Below are positions 8,133 through 17,000 of a stretch of 64,000 nt of DNA, in pieces. Position 1 is the first letter of the stretch, and every line of letters starts with the position of its first letter. Made by a program: the position numbers and the translations under genes. Source of the stretch: Sulfobacillus thermosulfidooxidans DSM 9293 (lineage in GTDB: Bacteria > Bacillota > Sulfobacillia > Sulfobacillales > Sulfobacillaceae); the NCBI RefSeq assembly GCF_900176145.1, contig NZ_FWWY01000001.1:439517-503516 (forward strand). The letters are read 5' to 3'. The notes beneath the pieces were generated by a model. The model was not told the origin of the DNA. It ran no database searches and saw only the letters and a program-made list of their open reading frames with translations.

Positions 8133-9602
8133 ATGACAACACGTGCCACACTCCCAGCCCACTATAAGTGGTGGGCCTTGTCCGCCACAAGCTTAGGCAT
8201 GTTTATGGCTATGCTAAATGGCACGACCCTTCTCGTCGCATTACCAACCCTTATCCGCGTGCTTCATATGTCCTCATTATTGGCCATTTGGGTCATGTTG
8301 GCCTATATGGTGACACAGACTGTGTTGGTACTCACTGTCGGACGGTTTTCGGATATGTACGGACGTAAACGGTGGTATGTGGCTGGATTTGGGTTGTTTA
8401 CGGTTGCGAGTTTGGCCGCAGGGTTTTCACCCAATGGGCAAACGTTGCTAGCAATACGCGCCCTTCAAGCAGTCGGCGGATCGCTCGTCATGGGCAACTC
8501 TACGGCGATTGTCGCGGATGCCTTTCCTCGCCAGCAGCTTGGGCTCGCACTAGGCATCAACAGCATTGTGATAGCGCTCGGCCAAATTGCGGGGCCTGTG
8601 TTAGGTGGATTGCTCGTGACTTGGTTCAACTGGCACTGGGTTTTTTGGTTTAATGTACCGATCGGGATTATAGGCACTTTTTGGGCATCTCATCTACTCC
8701 GTGACCTAACGCCGCCCGAACGCCACCAGCGCATTGACTATTGGGGCAACTTCACCTATATGCTGAGCCTATTGGGCGTGTTAATTGCGATTACCTGGGG
8801 CGGACTCAGGGGCTGGAACTCCCCAGTAGTCTATACGGGATTGGCGACTGCCGTGGTAGGGTTCTATGTCTTTATACGCTGGGAAAAGGTCGTGACCGAT
8901 CCCTTATTGAAACTGCGGTTATTTCACATTCGGGCTTTTGCCATGGGCAACTTGTCAAACTTTTTTATCGCCATGGGACGCGGTGCTATCGTGCTGCTTT
9001 TTATCTTCTACTTTCAAGGGGCACGGGGAGACAACGCGCTACAAGCTGGCATCTCCGTCATCCCTATGGCTATCGCCATGGGATTGACCGCTCCGGTATC
9101 GGGATGGTTATCAGATCGCATGGGAGCCCGGATATTGGCCACATTAGGCGCGCTGATCATGGCTATCAGCCTTTTAGGTTTTGCCCTCACCATTTCCTTA
9201 TCCACACCTTATGTCATTATCGCCATGTGGCTCACCATCGCTGGAGTGGGAAATGGGCTATTTAATTCGCCTAACACAAGTGCCATCATGGGCACCGTGG
9301 CACCGGAGGAGCGAGGGATTGCAGCGAGCACACGCACCATGTTGCTGAACACAGGCAATGTATTTTCGGTAGGGATGGTGTTGGCATTGGTCGCGGCTAC
9401 GGTTCCCCCATCCATTATGTTAGCAATTTTTGCCGGGGAGCCTACCGCGGTCAATGCCCAAGGACTCGTTCACTTTGTCCACGGTCTAAACTGGGCCTTT
9501 GTGTTCATGGCCTTGATGGCCCTGATATCAGCATGTCTTTCATTTCTGCGCGGTCACCAGTCGCCAGCCTTAGTCGAACAATCGCAAAGTGCTGTTCACT
9601 AA
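8133..9602 (+). CDS. MFS transporter, DHA2 (EmrB/QacA) family
   Basis: A 489-residue protein of about 14 membrane segments, the length and count typical of proton-coupled multidrug exporters of the DHA2 family. Motif A is visible as GRFSDMYGRKRWY and the antiporter motif C region as ALGQIAGPVLGGLLVTWF. The substrate is unknown. ATG at 8133 is 8 nt after GGAAG; GTG at 8124 would also be in frame but overlaps that site. Probably controlled by the divergent LysR regulator. A strong hairpin at 9606-9652 ends the transcript. Confidence 0.88.
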   Translation: MTTRATLPAHYKWWALSATSLGMFMAMLNGTTLLVALPTLIRVLHMSSLLAIWVMLAYMVTQTVLVLTVGRFSDMYGRKRWYVAGFGLFTVASLAAGFSPNGQTLLAIRALQAVGGSLVMGNSTAIVADAFPRQQLGLALGINSIVIALGQIAGPVLGGLLVTWFNWHWVFWFNVPIGIIGTFWASHLLRDLTPPERHQRIDYWGNFTYMLSLLGVLIAITWGGLRGWNSPVVYTGLATAVVGFYVFIRWEKVVTDPLLKLRLFHIRAFAMGNLSNFFIAMGRGAIVLLFIFYFQGARGDNALQAGISVIPMAIAMGLTAPVSGWLSDRMGARILATLGALIMAISLLGFALTISLSTPYVIIAMWLTIAGVGNGLFNSPNTSAIMGTVAPEERGIAASTRTMLLNTGNVFSVGMVLALVAATVPPSIMLAIFAGEPTAVNAQGLVHFVHGLNWAFVFMALMALISACLSFLRGHQSPALVEQSQSAVH

Positions 9603-9605
9603 TAT

Positions 9606-9652
9606 TCCCAAGCATCCGGCACAGGCGTTTGACAGTCGCTGGGTGCTTGGGA
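9606..9652. terminator. bidirectional terminator between exporter and SPFH gene
   Basis: Twelve-base arms (9606-9617 and 9641-9652, one G-T pair) separate two convergent genes. T-rich sequence follows on the plus strand. Confidence 0.75.
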
Positions 9653-9670
9653 GATTTTCACATTTAACAT

Positions 9671-10645
9671 TTAATCGGAAGTGCCCGAGCTTGGGGTTTT
9701 TAAGGCATCAATTAAACCAGCCAAGCCAGTAATCTCGCCGGGCAGTACCAACTTCGTCGATTGAGACTGCCCCACTGCACTCAAGGTTTCTAACGACTTT
9801 AGTCGCAAAATCGCTTGGATTTTTTCGGGATGCCATTCATGCGCGTCATCTTCAGCTAGTCCCAACACCGCCCGGTTCACTACTTGCGTCGCTTCGGCTT
9901 GGGCTTCTGCCAATTTGCGAATCGCGATGGCTTCGGCCTCAGCCTCTAAAATACGAGCCTGTTTGGCAGCATCTGCCCGCAAGATCATCGCTCGTTGTTC
10001 ACCTTCCGCCTGCGCGATGGCCGCTTGGCGTGCGCCTTCCGCTTGCAAAATGCTGGCCTCTTTTTGTCCTTGCGCTTGTTCAATGGCCGCTAATTTGTTG
10101 GCATCGGCCTTTTTCTGGGCTTCCATCGCCTTTTGCATTTCGTCGGTCAAGTCAACTTGGCGAATAGAGGCTTGCACTATTCGAATTCCCCATGGACCCG
10201 TTAATTCGTCGAGTTCATTGCGCAAAGCCGCATTGATTTGTTCCCGGTGCGTCATCACTTCAGCCAATTTGCGTTGCCCGACCTCCGACCGTAACGTCGA
10301 TGAAACAATGTTTTTAATAGCTAACTCAGGATTTTGAATTTCATACAAGTAGCTTTTCGCATCCACAACTTGGTATAAAAAATAGGCATCAATCACCGGA
10401 CTGACATTGTCGGCGGTAATCACGGGTTCCGGAGATAATGCCACGGTCACCGACTTGGTGCTGACAAATTTTAAATTGTCTATTAGGGGCAATTTAATCA
10501 CGAGGCCTGGCGGGGCTTCATGATGAAAGCGGCCCAAGCGTTCAATAACACCGACAGAACCTTGGGGTACAATCCGTAACGTGGAGCGCAGAGCTAAGAT
10601 AATTAAGCCGATGACAATAATGGCTTCGACAAGAAATTGTAACAT
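9671..10645 (-). CDS. SPFH/band 7 (stomatin/QmcA-like) membrane protein
   Basis: 324 residues: one N-terminal membrane helix (about 2-20), a band 7 domain beginning IVPQGSVGVIERLGRFH, then a long alanine/glutamate-rich coiled coil (about 170-260) typical of oligomerising SPFH proteins. These form large assemblies in membrane microdomains and often associate with FtsH-type proteolysis or membrane fluidity control. AAGGGGG precedes the ATG. The NfeD-like gene lies 13 nt upstream on the same strand, the usual SPFH-NfeD operon. Confidence 0.9.
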   Translation of the reverse strand: MLQFLVEAIIVIGLIILALRSTLRIVPQGSVGVIERLGRFHHEAPPGLVIKLPLIDNLKFVSTKSVTVALSPEPVITADNVSPVIDAYFLYQVVDAKSYLYEIQNPELAIKNIVSSTLRSEVGQRKLAEVMTHREQINAALRNELDELTGPWGIRIVQASIRQVDLTDEMQKAMEAQKKADANKLAAIEQAQGQKEASILQAEGARQAAIAQAEGEQRAMILRADAAKQARILEAEAEAIAIRKLAEAQAEATQVVNRAVLGLAEDDAHEWHPEKIQAILRLKSLETLSAVGQSQSTKLVLPGEITGLAGLIDALKTPSSGTSD

Positions 10646-10658
10646 GGCCCATGCCCCC

Positions 10659-10874
10659 TTAGCCTTGATCGGCTACCACAATGAGCGTGATTTGATCACG
10701 CGCACTCACCCAGATTTTGCTACCCGCCGGAATCGGTTCCGGATTATCCGTCACCGCAGACCATTGTTGCCCATTCACTTTCACAATGCCCATTCCCATT
10801 CGGTCTGCAGGGATCACCGTAACGGCGATCCCGACCGATCCGATTAAGCGATCAATGGAGGAACGATATCTCAT
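10659..10874 (-). CDS. NfeD-like OB-fold protein
   Basis: A short protein (71 residues from the ATG at 10874; TTG at 10898 would give 79). It matches only the C-terminal OB domain of NfeD: IGSVGIAVTVI, GMGIVKVNGQQWSAV, then PIPAGSKIWV and TLIVVA. The protease and membrane parts of full-length NfeD are missing, as in many short NfeD partners of SPFH proteins. The start is uncertain because the only good ribosome site, GGTGAGG, lies 3 nt from the ATG. Confidence 0.78.
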   Translation of the reverse strand: MRYRSSIDRLIGSVGIAVTVIPADRMGMGIVKVNGQQWSAVTDNPEPIPAGSKIWVSARDQITLIVVADQG

Positions 10875-10941
10875 AGTCCTCACCCATACCCGCCACAATC
10901 TTTGGTGTCTTCATTCATCATAGAAGGCCGCCACACGATTG

Positions 10942-12738
10942 TCATTGGTGTTGCCGGAAAAATTCCGCAATTTTGCGATAGACGGCAATTTCATTGGCCT
11001 TTTTACTAAATCCATGTCCTTCGTCCTCTAACACCATGTACTCAATATCGCGCCCGCGTGCTCGCAGTGCTTCGACCAATTGATCCGATTCCTGTTTTAC
11101 AACACGAGGGTCATTGGCCCCTTGAATCACTAACATGGGTCGGGTCATCGCATCCAAATAGGTTATCGGCGAATCTTCCCGGAACTTTTCCGCTTGAGTA
11201 ACCGGATTGCCTAAAAAGATGTCCATGACCGGTTTCCATGATTCCGGCACCGAATCATGAAAAGTAAACAAGTTCGAGGGACCAAAAATATCGACGACGG
11301 CTTTGAAATATTCAGGGTGCCGACCATGGAGTAACAAACTCATATAGCCCCCATAGCTTCCACCCATTAAAAACAACTTGTCTTTTTGGGCCATATTCAT
11401 GCGGAAAAGCCATTCGATTCCCGACACCATGTCTTTCCTGGGGCCCTCGCCCCAATCGCCTTCCACTAATGTTGTGAAGGTTTTGCCGTAACCCGTACTG
11501 CCACGGAAATTGGGTGCAAAAAATTGATAGCCTTCATGGACAAAATATTGAACGATACTTCGAAATTGGCGGCGTTCGGCATATTGCGGTCCACCATGCG
11601 GCCAAATGATGGTGTAACCATTTCGGCGCTCGGCCGGCGGCGAGAACCACAAAGCCTCGATAATGGTTCCATCGAATGAGGGATAGTGCACAACTTCGGC
11701 ATGAACCGCAGTGTTTGGATCAATGCCCATCGACCTGTTGTCAGTTATCGGTGTCCACGGGCTGCCAGGAGTATAGCGAAACAAATTATTGGGCATGATT
11801 TCCGATTGTCCCAGGACATATACCGTTCCTGAACGCGCCACTGTCCAACTCGTGACAAGGCTTACCGGCAAGTCAATCGGTTGTAAAGACGGGTTATTAA
11901 CCGTAAGGTCCATCACATAAAATCGGTCTTCCACCCCAGCATGGGCCAAAACATAAAGGCGTTGACGCTCTTTATCCCATTTCAAGTCTGCTAAATCTTG
12001 CCCCTCGATCTGTGCCACCGGCGAAAATTGCTGTGTTGCCAAATCATACTTGGCCAAATAGCTAAATTCTCTCTCATAGTTGGTTGTGACATATAAATGC
12101 CCATCGTCAATAAATTCCGCACCGTATACGACATGGGGCGTTTGGGGATTAGGCACAATCGAATGCCATATGCCATCTTGTACGATAAATCCTGCGATAA
12201 AGGTATTCGCAAATAATTTCAACACCACAAAGACGCGCTCGTTAGGAGAAACTTGGGCAATATACGTCGCCCCTCCCTCGCCTTTCACGAGCAATTCTTC
12301 CTCGCCGGTTTCTAAGTTAAGACGGTAATTATTGAAAAAAGAAGGATTCTCCCGGTCAGATGCATAATATAGACGGTTACCGTCCTCGGATACATGCAAA
12401 ATCAGTTGCTTGTGGGAAGGTGCTTCCCGAAGAATTTTGGCCGTTCCGCCTTGGGGCGGTAATAAATACATTTGCGTATTTTCATCGCCATCATGATCCG
12501 CGCTAAACAAGATATATCGGCCAGCTGGATCATAATGGACATCATGTATCATCTGGCCCATGTGGCTTAATTGATGAGGGTAATGAATGCCGATCGTGAG
12601 TCCCCACAGATCGAAGGTTCCCCCAAGATTCGTCGCGACTGCAATAGACTGTTCATCGTCACTCACGCTAAACGCGGTAATATTCGCATAACGAAAAAAA
12701 TCTTCAATATCCGGTGGTCCAAATTCCCATTCACTCAC
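10942..12738 (-). CDS. S9-family serine peptidase (prolyl oligopeptidase type)
   Basis: 598 residues with a beta-propeller (about 15-340) and a C-terminal alpha/beta hydrolase. The catalytic Ser is in GGSYGGYMSLL, the Asp in QGANDPRV and the His in DEGHGF. Family members are acylaminoacyl or oligopeptide peptidases acting in the cytoplasm on short peptides; no signal peptide is present. The start is GTG at 12738, about 10 nt after GAGAGGAG. It is probably transcribed alone from the repeat-containing region upstream. A second, longer S9 peptidase is at 34858. Confidence 0.9.
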   Translation of the reverse strand: MSEWEFGPPDIEDFFRYANITAFSVSDDEQSIAVATNLGGTFDLWGLTIGIHYPHQLSHMGQMIHDVHYDPAGRYILFSADHDGDENTQMYLLPPQGGTAKILREAPSHKQLILHVSEDGNRLYYASDRENPSFFNNYRLNLETGEEELLVKGEGGATYIAQVSPNERVFVVLKLFANTFIAGFIVQDGIWHSIVPNPQTPHVVYGAEFIDDGHLYVTTNYEREFSYLAKYDLATQQFSPVAQIEGQDLADLKWDKERQRLYVLAHAGVEDRFYVMDLTVNNPSLQPIDLPVSLVTSWTVARSGTVYVLGQSEIMPNNLFRYTPGSPWTPITDNRSMGIDPNTAVHAEVVHYPSFDGTIIEALWFSPPAERRNGYTIIWPHGGPQYAERRQFRSIVQYFVHEGYQFFAPNFRGSTGYGKTFTTLVEGDWGEGPRKDMVSGIEWLFRMNMAQKDKLFLMGGSYGGYMSLLLHGRHPEYFKAVVDIFGPSNLFTFHDSVPESWKPVMDIFLGNPVTQAEKFREDSPITYLDAMTRPMLVIQGANDPRVVKQESDQLVEALRARGRDIEYMVLEDEGHGFSKKANEIAVYRKIAEFFRQHQ

Positions 12739-13092
12739 TGTATGGAATCTCCTCTCACGACGGTATCAATTTTCTATCTTTAAATATCGTTATAAATCGC
12801 ATCAAGCTTAATTGCATCATGACATCGTTATAAGGGCTTGTAAAGGACATTCACGGATGGTGATTTGGTCGTGATGAGTGTCGTGTGATGACGGCTTTTT
12901 CGACAAGAGAACCCTGAAGCGACAGAAGTAATCAGATATCCATGAGGTGATTAAACCCTTATGATACATGTCATGAAGGCGGACAGGGCAGTATCTCTCT
13001 ATGCGGTCATCTATGCCATATTAAGAATACCAGAAGCTCCAAGTATCAGGAGCTCCTGGCATTACGCGGACCATTAAGATGATGTTGCGGGG
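12739..13092. other. gene-free stretch with direct repeats and a hairpin
   Basis: Contains two copies of ATCGTTATAA (12786-12795 and 12824-12833, 38 bp apart) and two copies of GCATCA between them, upstream of the S9 peptidase. It also holds the hairpin at 13030-13059. I see no convincing gene. Confidence 0.6.
13030..13059 (-). terminator. terminator of the hypothetical gene at 13093
   Basis: Eleven-base arms with one mismatch (13030-13040 and 13049-13059) and an 8-nt loop. On the minus strand it is followed by TATTCTTAATAT. Confidence 0.6.
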
Positions 13093-13386
13093 TTACGACG
13101 AACTGTGATGGCGTTCCATTTTGCGACGAGGCCGGGGCGCCATTTTATGTCCACGCTTGCCCCCGCGTATTACAGCCCAGTGGGGTGGAATCGTTCCAGA
13201 ATTTGTCTCCGATGGCGGTTGAAGCCATTTAGGATATTCTTCTCCGTAAGCCACCTCTTTAGGAAACTCCTTACCCAACCATTTGACCATCCACCAACCA
13301 AAGCCAATAAATAAACCGGTTGGAATGAGAATCCAGAGTGCATCAAGAACGGAGACCCCAACTGCATCCAATACTAGTGTGTCCAT
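13093..13386 (-). CDS. small single-pass membrane protein, unknown
   Basis: From the ATG at 13386 it is a 97-residue protein: a hydrophobic segment at about 15-33 (LDALWILIPTGLFIGFGWW), a charged middle, and an Arg/Lys/His-rich C-terminus. I do not recognise it. Upstream in-frame codons would extend it to 13479 but have no ribosome site. It has its own hairpin terminator and is divergent from the thioredoxin-like lipoprotein gene. Confidence 0.5.
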   Translation of the reverse strand: MDTLVLDAVGVSVLDALWILIPTGLFIGFGWWMVKWLGKEFPKEVAYGEEYPKWLQPPSETNSGTIPPHWAVIRGGKRGHKMAPRPRRKMERHHSSS

Positions 13387-13623
13387 GCCTACCCACTCCC
13401 ACCGCCATTTTCCGAATGTTACGCCAACAGATGATATGGTTCCTATTTTATAAGGGATTCCCGAGCTAATCAAGATCATCTAGGGATTTTGAGCTACAAA
13501 GCCGAGTTTTGTCATCAAAAGGCATCAGCTTCCTTCAACATGTCAAGCGTACCCGTCGTGTTGAGAATCCGTGATACAATACAGCCAAAAGAATCCGCTG
13601 TGAAGGGAGTTCACCAACCCACT

Positions 13624-14217
13624 ATGCATCGTGCTCGCAAAAGATATTGGCTGCCTTTCGTGGCATCTTTGTTCCTGCTCTCAGGATGTGGAACTCACAC
13701 CAGCCAGCCTCCGCACTATAAGGTGTGGTCAGTGAAACAGAATCAATGGGAATCTACAACTTTTGTCGGTCCCCGTGGCGGGATCGTCATTAGTATGGCT
13801 TCTTGGTGTAAATATTGCGCATGGGAAGCCAAGTGGCAGGAACCGGCGTTATTCCAATGGGGCCGCGCCCATCATGTGGCGGTGACGCTACTGGATATTT
13901 CTCCTCGCGGAGGGATTGGTATTGCGGGCCCGAAAACGAATCCTGGCGATGGAACCGATGGCTCAGGTAATTACTTAGGATCAAGCCCCAAAGGCATTAA
14001 AGCGCTGAGCCATCTACTCGACCAATATTCTACTATCTATCATGTGCCGCTGCAGGATCTAACGATTGATCCTACAGACAGCACCATCTTTGCTAAAAAA
14101 ACCGACCTATTGCCCACAATCTTTCTTCTCAATGCTCATGGTACGATCATCCATACTTTTACAGGGATCAATTCGGCAAGCCTTATTGAATCTGGCTTTG
14201 CGCATGCCTCCTCTTAG
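13624..14217 (+). CDS. thioredoxin-like lipoprotein
   Basis: From the ATG at 13624 the protein is 197 residues: a basic N-terminus, hydrophobic segment and lipobox LLSGC (Cys22), so it is likely an extracytoplasmic lipoprotein. A thioredoxin-like region follows with the redox motif SWCKYCAW (C62/C65), an insert rich in glycine, and LPTIFLLNAHG, matching the cis-Pro strand of TlpA/thioredoxin folds. It could reduce or oxidise thiols outside the membrane, for example in cytochrome or oxidase copper-site assembly (inference from the nearby oxidase genes). The longer frame from 13489 lacks a signal and is less likely. Its stop overlaps the convergent MFS gene by 4 nt. Confidence 0.78.
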   Translation: MHRARKRYWLPFVASLFLLSGCGTHTSQPPHYKVWSVKQNQWESTTFVGPRGGIVISMASWCKYCAWEAKWQEPALFQWGRAHHVAVTLLDISPRGGIGIAGPKTNPGDGTDGSGNYLGSSPKGIKALSHLLDQYSTIYHVPLQDLTIDPTDSTIFAKKTDLLPTIFLLNAHGTIIHTFTGINSASLIESGFAHASS

Positions 14218-15542
14218 CCCTTCTGAGCCAAGGACGTGCGCATTCCCGGACGATGTTCAGGCACAACCATGAACACGAGGGCACCGATAACAGAAGCAAT
14301 GGCGACGGTTCCATACATGCCGGTGAAACCGTGAACCACTTTGGCTGCCGTCAGCAAGATTGGACCCGCAGCTAAACCCGTTGCCCGAAATACTGCCATT
14401 AGTGATAAGGCTTCTCCTGCTTGATCGGTCTTGTAGAGATCTAAAGCCAACCGGTTCAAAGGCGCGCCCATGGTAAAGGCTGTTCCTAAGCCTAATGCCA
14501 TCATTGCCAGGATAAACCGGAAAAATGTTAAGTGCGGCCACGCCAAAAGCACGGCTCCCACACCAGCTGCCACAAGGCCGACGGCCAAAATCTTCTTGGC
14601 TCCCATTCGGTCGACCATGATACCTCCCGCTCCGGCTAACAATGCCCCGGTAAATGCAGCTGGCAATAACGCGAGTCCGGATTGTAAGACAGAGAAATGC
14701 AAATCGGACTGCACCAAGGCGGGTACAAAGATAGCGGCCGACATGTCTAATCCAATTAAAGCGGCCCCAATCATCATGGCGACACCCGCTTTATTCATTA
14801 AAGGTTTGGAATCCAAAAACGGCGTCTTGGCCACCTTTTGCCGCCAAATCATCAAACCAAAGAAAAACACGGCAAGAATGAAAAAGACGAGCCGAATGAT
14901 GCCTTGGCCCATAATCACTAAAAGAATGCTAGCTAACCCAGCACTGAAACTCGCGCCTCCTACCCAATCTGGCAAGGCGCGAGGAACAACGGTCGAGGGC
15001 GGAGCGTTGCGCAGCATTGCTAAAACGATCAGCGCAATCGGTAGGTTAATGATAAACACCGCAGGCCATCCAAATACCTGCCCTAAAATGCCTCCTAACG
15101 TTGGACCAATAACACTGGCCAAACCAAACACAGCTCCAAACATGCCAAGAGCCATGCCATGCTTTTCCGGTGGAAATTGCTTGAGTCCTTCCGCCTGGCC
15201 ATTTGGATAGACAGCTCCTGCGCCCGCCCCTTGCACAATTCGAGCAATCACGAACAGTGCAAATTCCCGGCTCAAGGCTTCCGTAATAGAGGCCACAGCA
15301 AAAAGAATAATTCCCCAGACGAATACCTTGCGGTGTCCTAAGCGGTCACCTAACGCACCAGCTAGCACCGTCGAGGCGATATACGCCACTGTATAGGCCG
15401 TAACGGTCCACGCGGCAATTTCCAAATTAACATGGAAGCTGCGGGCGATCACGGGAAATACCGGACCCAGCACGTTCGTATCTAATGCTCCGATAAAGAC
15501 TCCGAGTAAGTAAACGCCTAACGCTTTATAGTTCGGTCGCAA
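14214..15542 (-). CDS. MFS transporter
   Basis: About 442 residues with around 12-14 membrane segments. N-terminal signature GALDTNVLGPVFPVIA, then motif A as GALGDRLGHRKVF, and FGLASVIGPTLGGILG in segment 5, all in keeping with drug/proton antiporter MFS families. Substrate unknown. The probable start is TTG at 15542, 7 nt after GGGAGG; the in-frame TTG at 15557 lies inside the ribosome site. Confidence 0.85.
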   Translation of the reverse strand: MRPNYKALGVYLLGVFIGALDTNVLGPVFPVIARSFHVNLEIAAWTVTAYTVAYIASTVLAGALGDRLGHRKVFVWGIILFAVASITEALSREFALFVIARIVQGAGAGAVYPNGQAEGLKQFPPEKHGMALGMFGAVFGLASVIGPTLGGILGQVFGWPAVFIINLPIALIVLAMLRNAPPSTVVPRALPDWVGGASFSAGLASILLVIMGQGIIRLVFFILAVFFFGLMIWRQKVAKTPFLDSKPLMNKAGVAMMIGAALIGLDMSAAIFVPALVQSDLHFSVLQSGLALLPAAFTGALLAGAGGIMVDRMGAKKILAVGLVAAGVGAVLLAWPHLTFFRFILAMMALGLGTAFTMGAPLNRLALDLYKTDQAGEALSLMAVFRATGLAAGPILLTAAKVVHGFTGMYGTVAIASVIGALVFMVVPEHRPGMRTSLAQKG

Positions 15543-15636
15543 TGTTCGCCCTCCCAACTCATTACACTACTGTCCACTATACCGCCTTGTTTACAGTTTT
15601 CCCAGTTTAAAATTTTACTATCACTGGTAAAGACAA

Positions 15637-15664
15637 AACAGGCCACGACAACGGGTGGCCTGTT
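15637..15664 (-). terminator. rho-independent terminator of ctaB
   Basis: Perfect 10-bp arms AACAGGCCAC and GTGGCCTGTT with an 8-nt loop, followed on the minus strand by a T-rich run. Confidence 0.85.
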
Positions 15665-15677
15665 CGAAGGAAAGCAT

Positions 15678-16580
15678 TTAATGGTGAGGTAGCGCCACAA
15701 TCATGGCGAAGAAAATACCCATCATATATAGCAAGGAGAATTTAAAGGTCTTTTTAGCCCATTTGATCTCCGGTTCATGTTCTTGCAAGAGATAGACATG
15801 ATAGCCGATGAAGGTTACCCCTAAAACGATCGCAATAATGAGATAGATGCCTGAGACCGTACCCGTAAAATACAATCCAATCGATGCGGCCAACAAAAGC
15901 CATGCATAGATCATACTTTGAGTTTTCGTCACCCGTTCTCCCCGAACCACAGGCATCATCGGGATACCGGCATTACGGTAATCGTCTTGTTTGTAGAGTG
16001 CCAGTGCCCAGAAATGTGGGGGCGTCCATAAGAAAATAATCAGGAACATGAGGATAGCGGGTAATCCCACATTTCCTGTAACAGCGGCCCATCCCACCAG
16101 CGGCGGGAAAGCACCAGCTGCTCCTCCAATGACAATATTTTGCGGGGTGCGCCGTTTCAGCCAAATGGTATAAATAAAAACGTAAAACAAAAAGCCGCCT
16201 AACGAACACAAAGCTGTCGTCCAGTTAACCAACATGCCCAAACCAACAAAAGAGATCGCTTGAAGGATAATACCAAAAATTAACGAATGCACCGCAGGAA
16301 CACGACCTTGAGCGACAGGACGCATCTTGGTCCGACGCATAATTTGGTCAATGTCCCGGTCATACCACATATTTACCGCGTGTGCTCCACCACTGGACAG
16401 TGTGAGCCCTAACATGGTGAGCACCGTGAGCCTCAGAGACGGAAGATGACCCGCCGCTACAACCATCGCGCAGTATGCGGTAATGAGCAACAATGAAATA
16501 ATTCGCGGTTTCATCAAGGTAATATAATCCAATATCGTCGTCGTAACACTACGCGACACGGGTACTGACTGCGCGTACAT
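15678..16580 (-). CDS. ctaB: protoheme IX farnesyltransferase
   Basis: A 300-residue UbiA-superfamily membrane enzyme that transfers a farnesyl group to haem B to give haem O, the first step to haem A for cytochrome oxidase. The first Asp-rich motif is in NMWYDRDIDQIMRRT with the following RP, and FLWTPPHFWALAL and YKQDDYRNAGIPMMP are family-specific. About nine membrane segments. GGAGG lies 8 nt before the ATG. It is downstream of the oxidase operon on the same strand but separated by a strong terminator, so it probably has its own promoter. No ctaA is visible. Confidence 0.95.
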   Translation of the reverse strand: MYAQSVPVSRSVTTTILDYITLMKPRIISLLLITAYCAMVVAAGHLPSLRLTVLTMLGLTLSSGGAHAVNMWYDRDIDQIMRRTKMRPVAQGRVPAVHSLIFGIILQAISFVGLGMLVNWTTALCSLGGFLFYVFIYTIWLKRRTPQNIVIGGAAGAFPPLVGWAAVTGNVGLPAILMFLIIFLWTPPHFWALALYKQDDYRNAGIPMMPVVRGERVTKTQSMIYAWLLLAASIGLYFTGTVSGIYLIIAIVLGVTFIGYHVYLLQEHEPEIKWAKKTFKFSLLYMMGIFFAMIVALPHH

Positions 16581-16689
16581 TATCGCTACCTCCGTCTAAT
16601 CAGGTTGCGCCATACGGGGCACTTATTTAGTAATCCTATCGAACTAACTATAACGTCCCGTTTCCTATTTGCCAAGTTATCTAAGAAAA

Positions 16690-16713
16690 AAGGCTGGCGA
16701 TTCCGCCAGCCTT
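16690..16713 (-). terminator. rho-independent terminator of the oxidase operon
   Basis: Perfect 10-bp arms AAGGCTGGCG and CGCCAGCCTT with a 4-nt loop, followed on the minus strand by TTTTTTCTTAG. It is a textbook terminator 6 nt past the last gene of the operon. Confidence 0.92.
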
Positions 16714-16719
16714 TGGTCA

Positions 16720-16953
16720 TTAACCGGGAATCGACGGGGGTTTCTGCGTGTTCGTACTGGTTCCTGGTCGTCGTGATGCACTCTGTGAAGGCTTTTCGTC
16801 GCGGTCAATACTCATGGCCACGCGCCTGAGCGTCAAGAGCAAAATTGACATCACAATGATTTGGAATATCCACCACGCTGGATCCCACCAGTGCGGAACT
16901 CCCTCACTGTACGGCATCTTTAATGGTAAGGTTGGCCAAAATCCTCCACCCAT
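16720..16953 (-). CDS. small membrane protein of the cytochrome oxidase operon
   Basis: A 77-residue protein with one membrane helix (about 28-42, WWIFQIIVMSILLLTL) preceded by a Trp-rich stretch HWWDPAWW and followed by a Ser/Thr/Pro-rich polar tail. I know no exact family; its place as last gene of the operon and its size suggest a subunit IV-like or assembly component (inference). The second ATG of an ATGGATATG pair is preferred because AGGAGG then lies 9 nt upstream. Confidence 0.7.
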   Translation of the reverse strand: MGGGFWPTLPLKMPYSEGVPHWWDPAWWIFQIIVMSILLLTLRRVAMSIDRDEKPSQSASRRPGTSTNTQKPPSIPG

Positions 16954-17000
16954 ATCCATATCCCTCCTCTTAAATTTTTCTGACAAGCTCCAACCATCAA

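Noticed and set aside
12961..13077. 38-codon ORF with GAGGTGA 10 nt upstream
   Set aside because: The terminator hairpin at 13030-13059 lies inside it and the peptide shows no domain; chance is more likely.
14470..15210. 246-codon ORF on the plus strand
   Set aside because: It is wholly antisense to a well-supported MFS transporter; its Pro/Lys/Ala-rich composition is typical of an antisense shadow.
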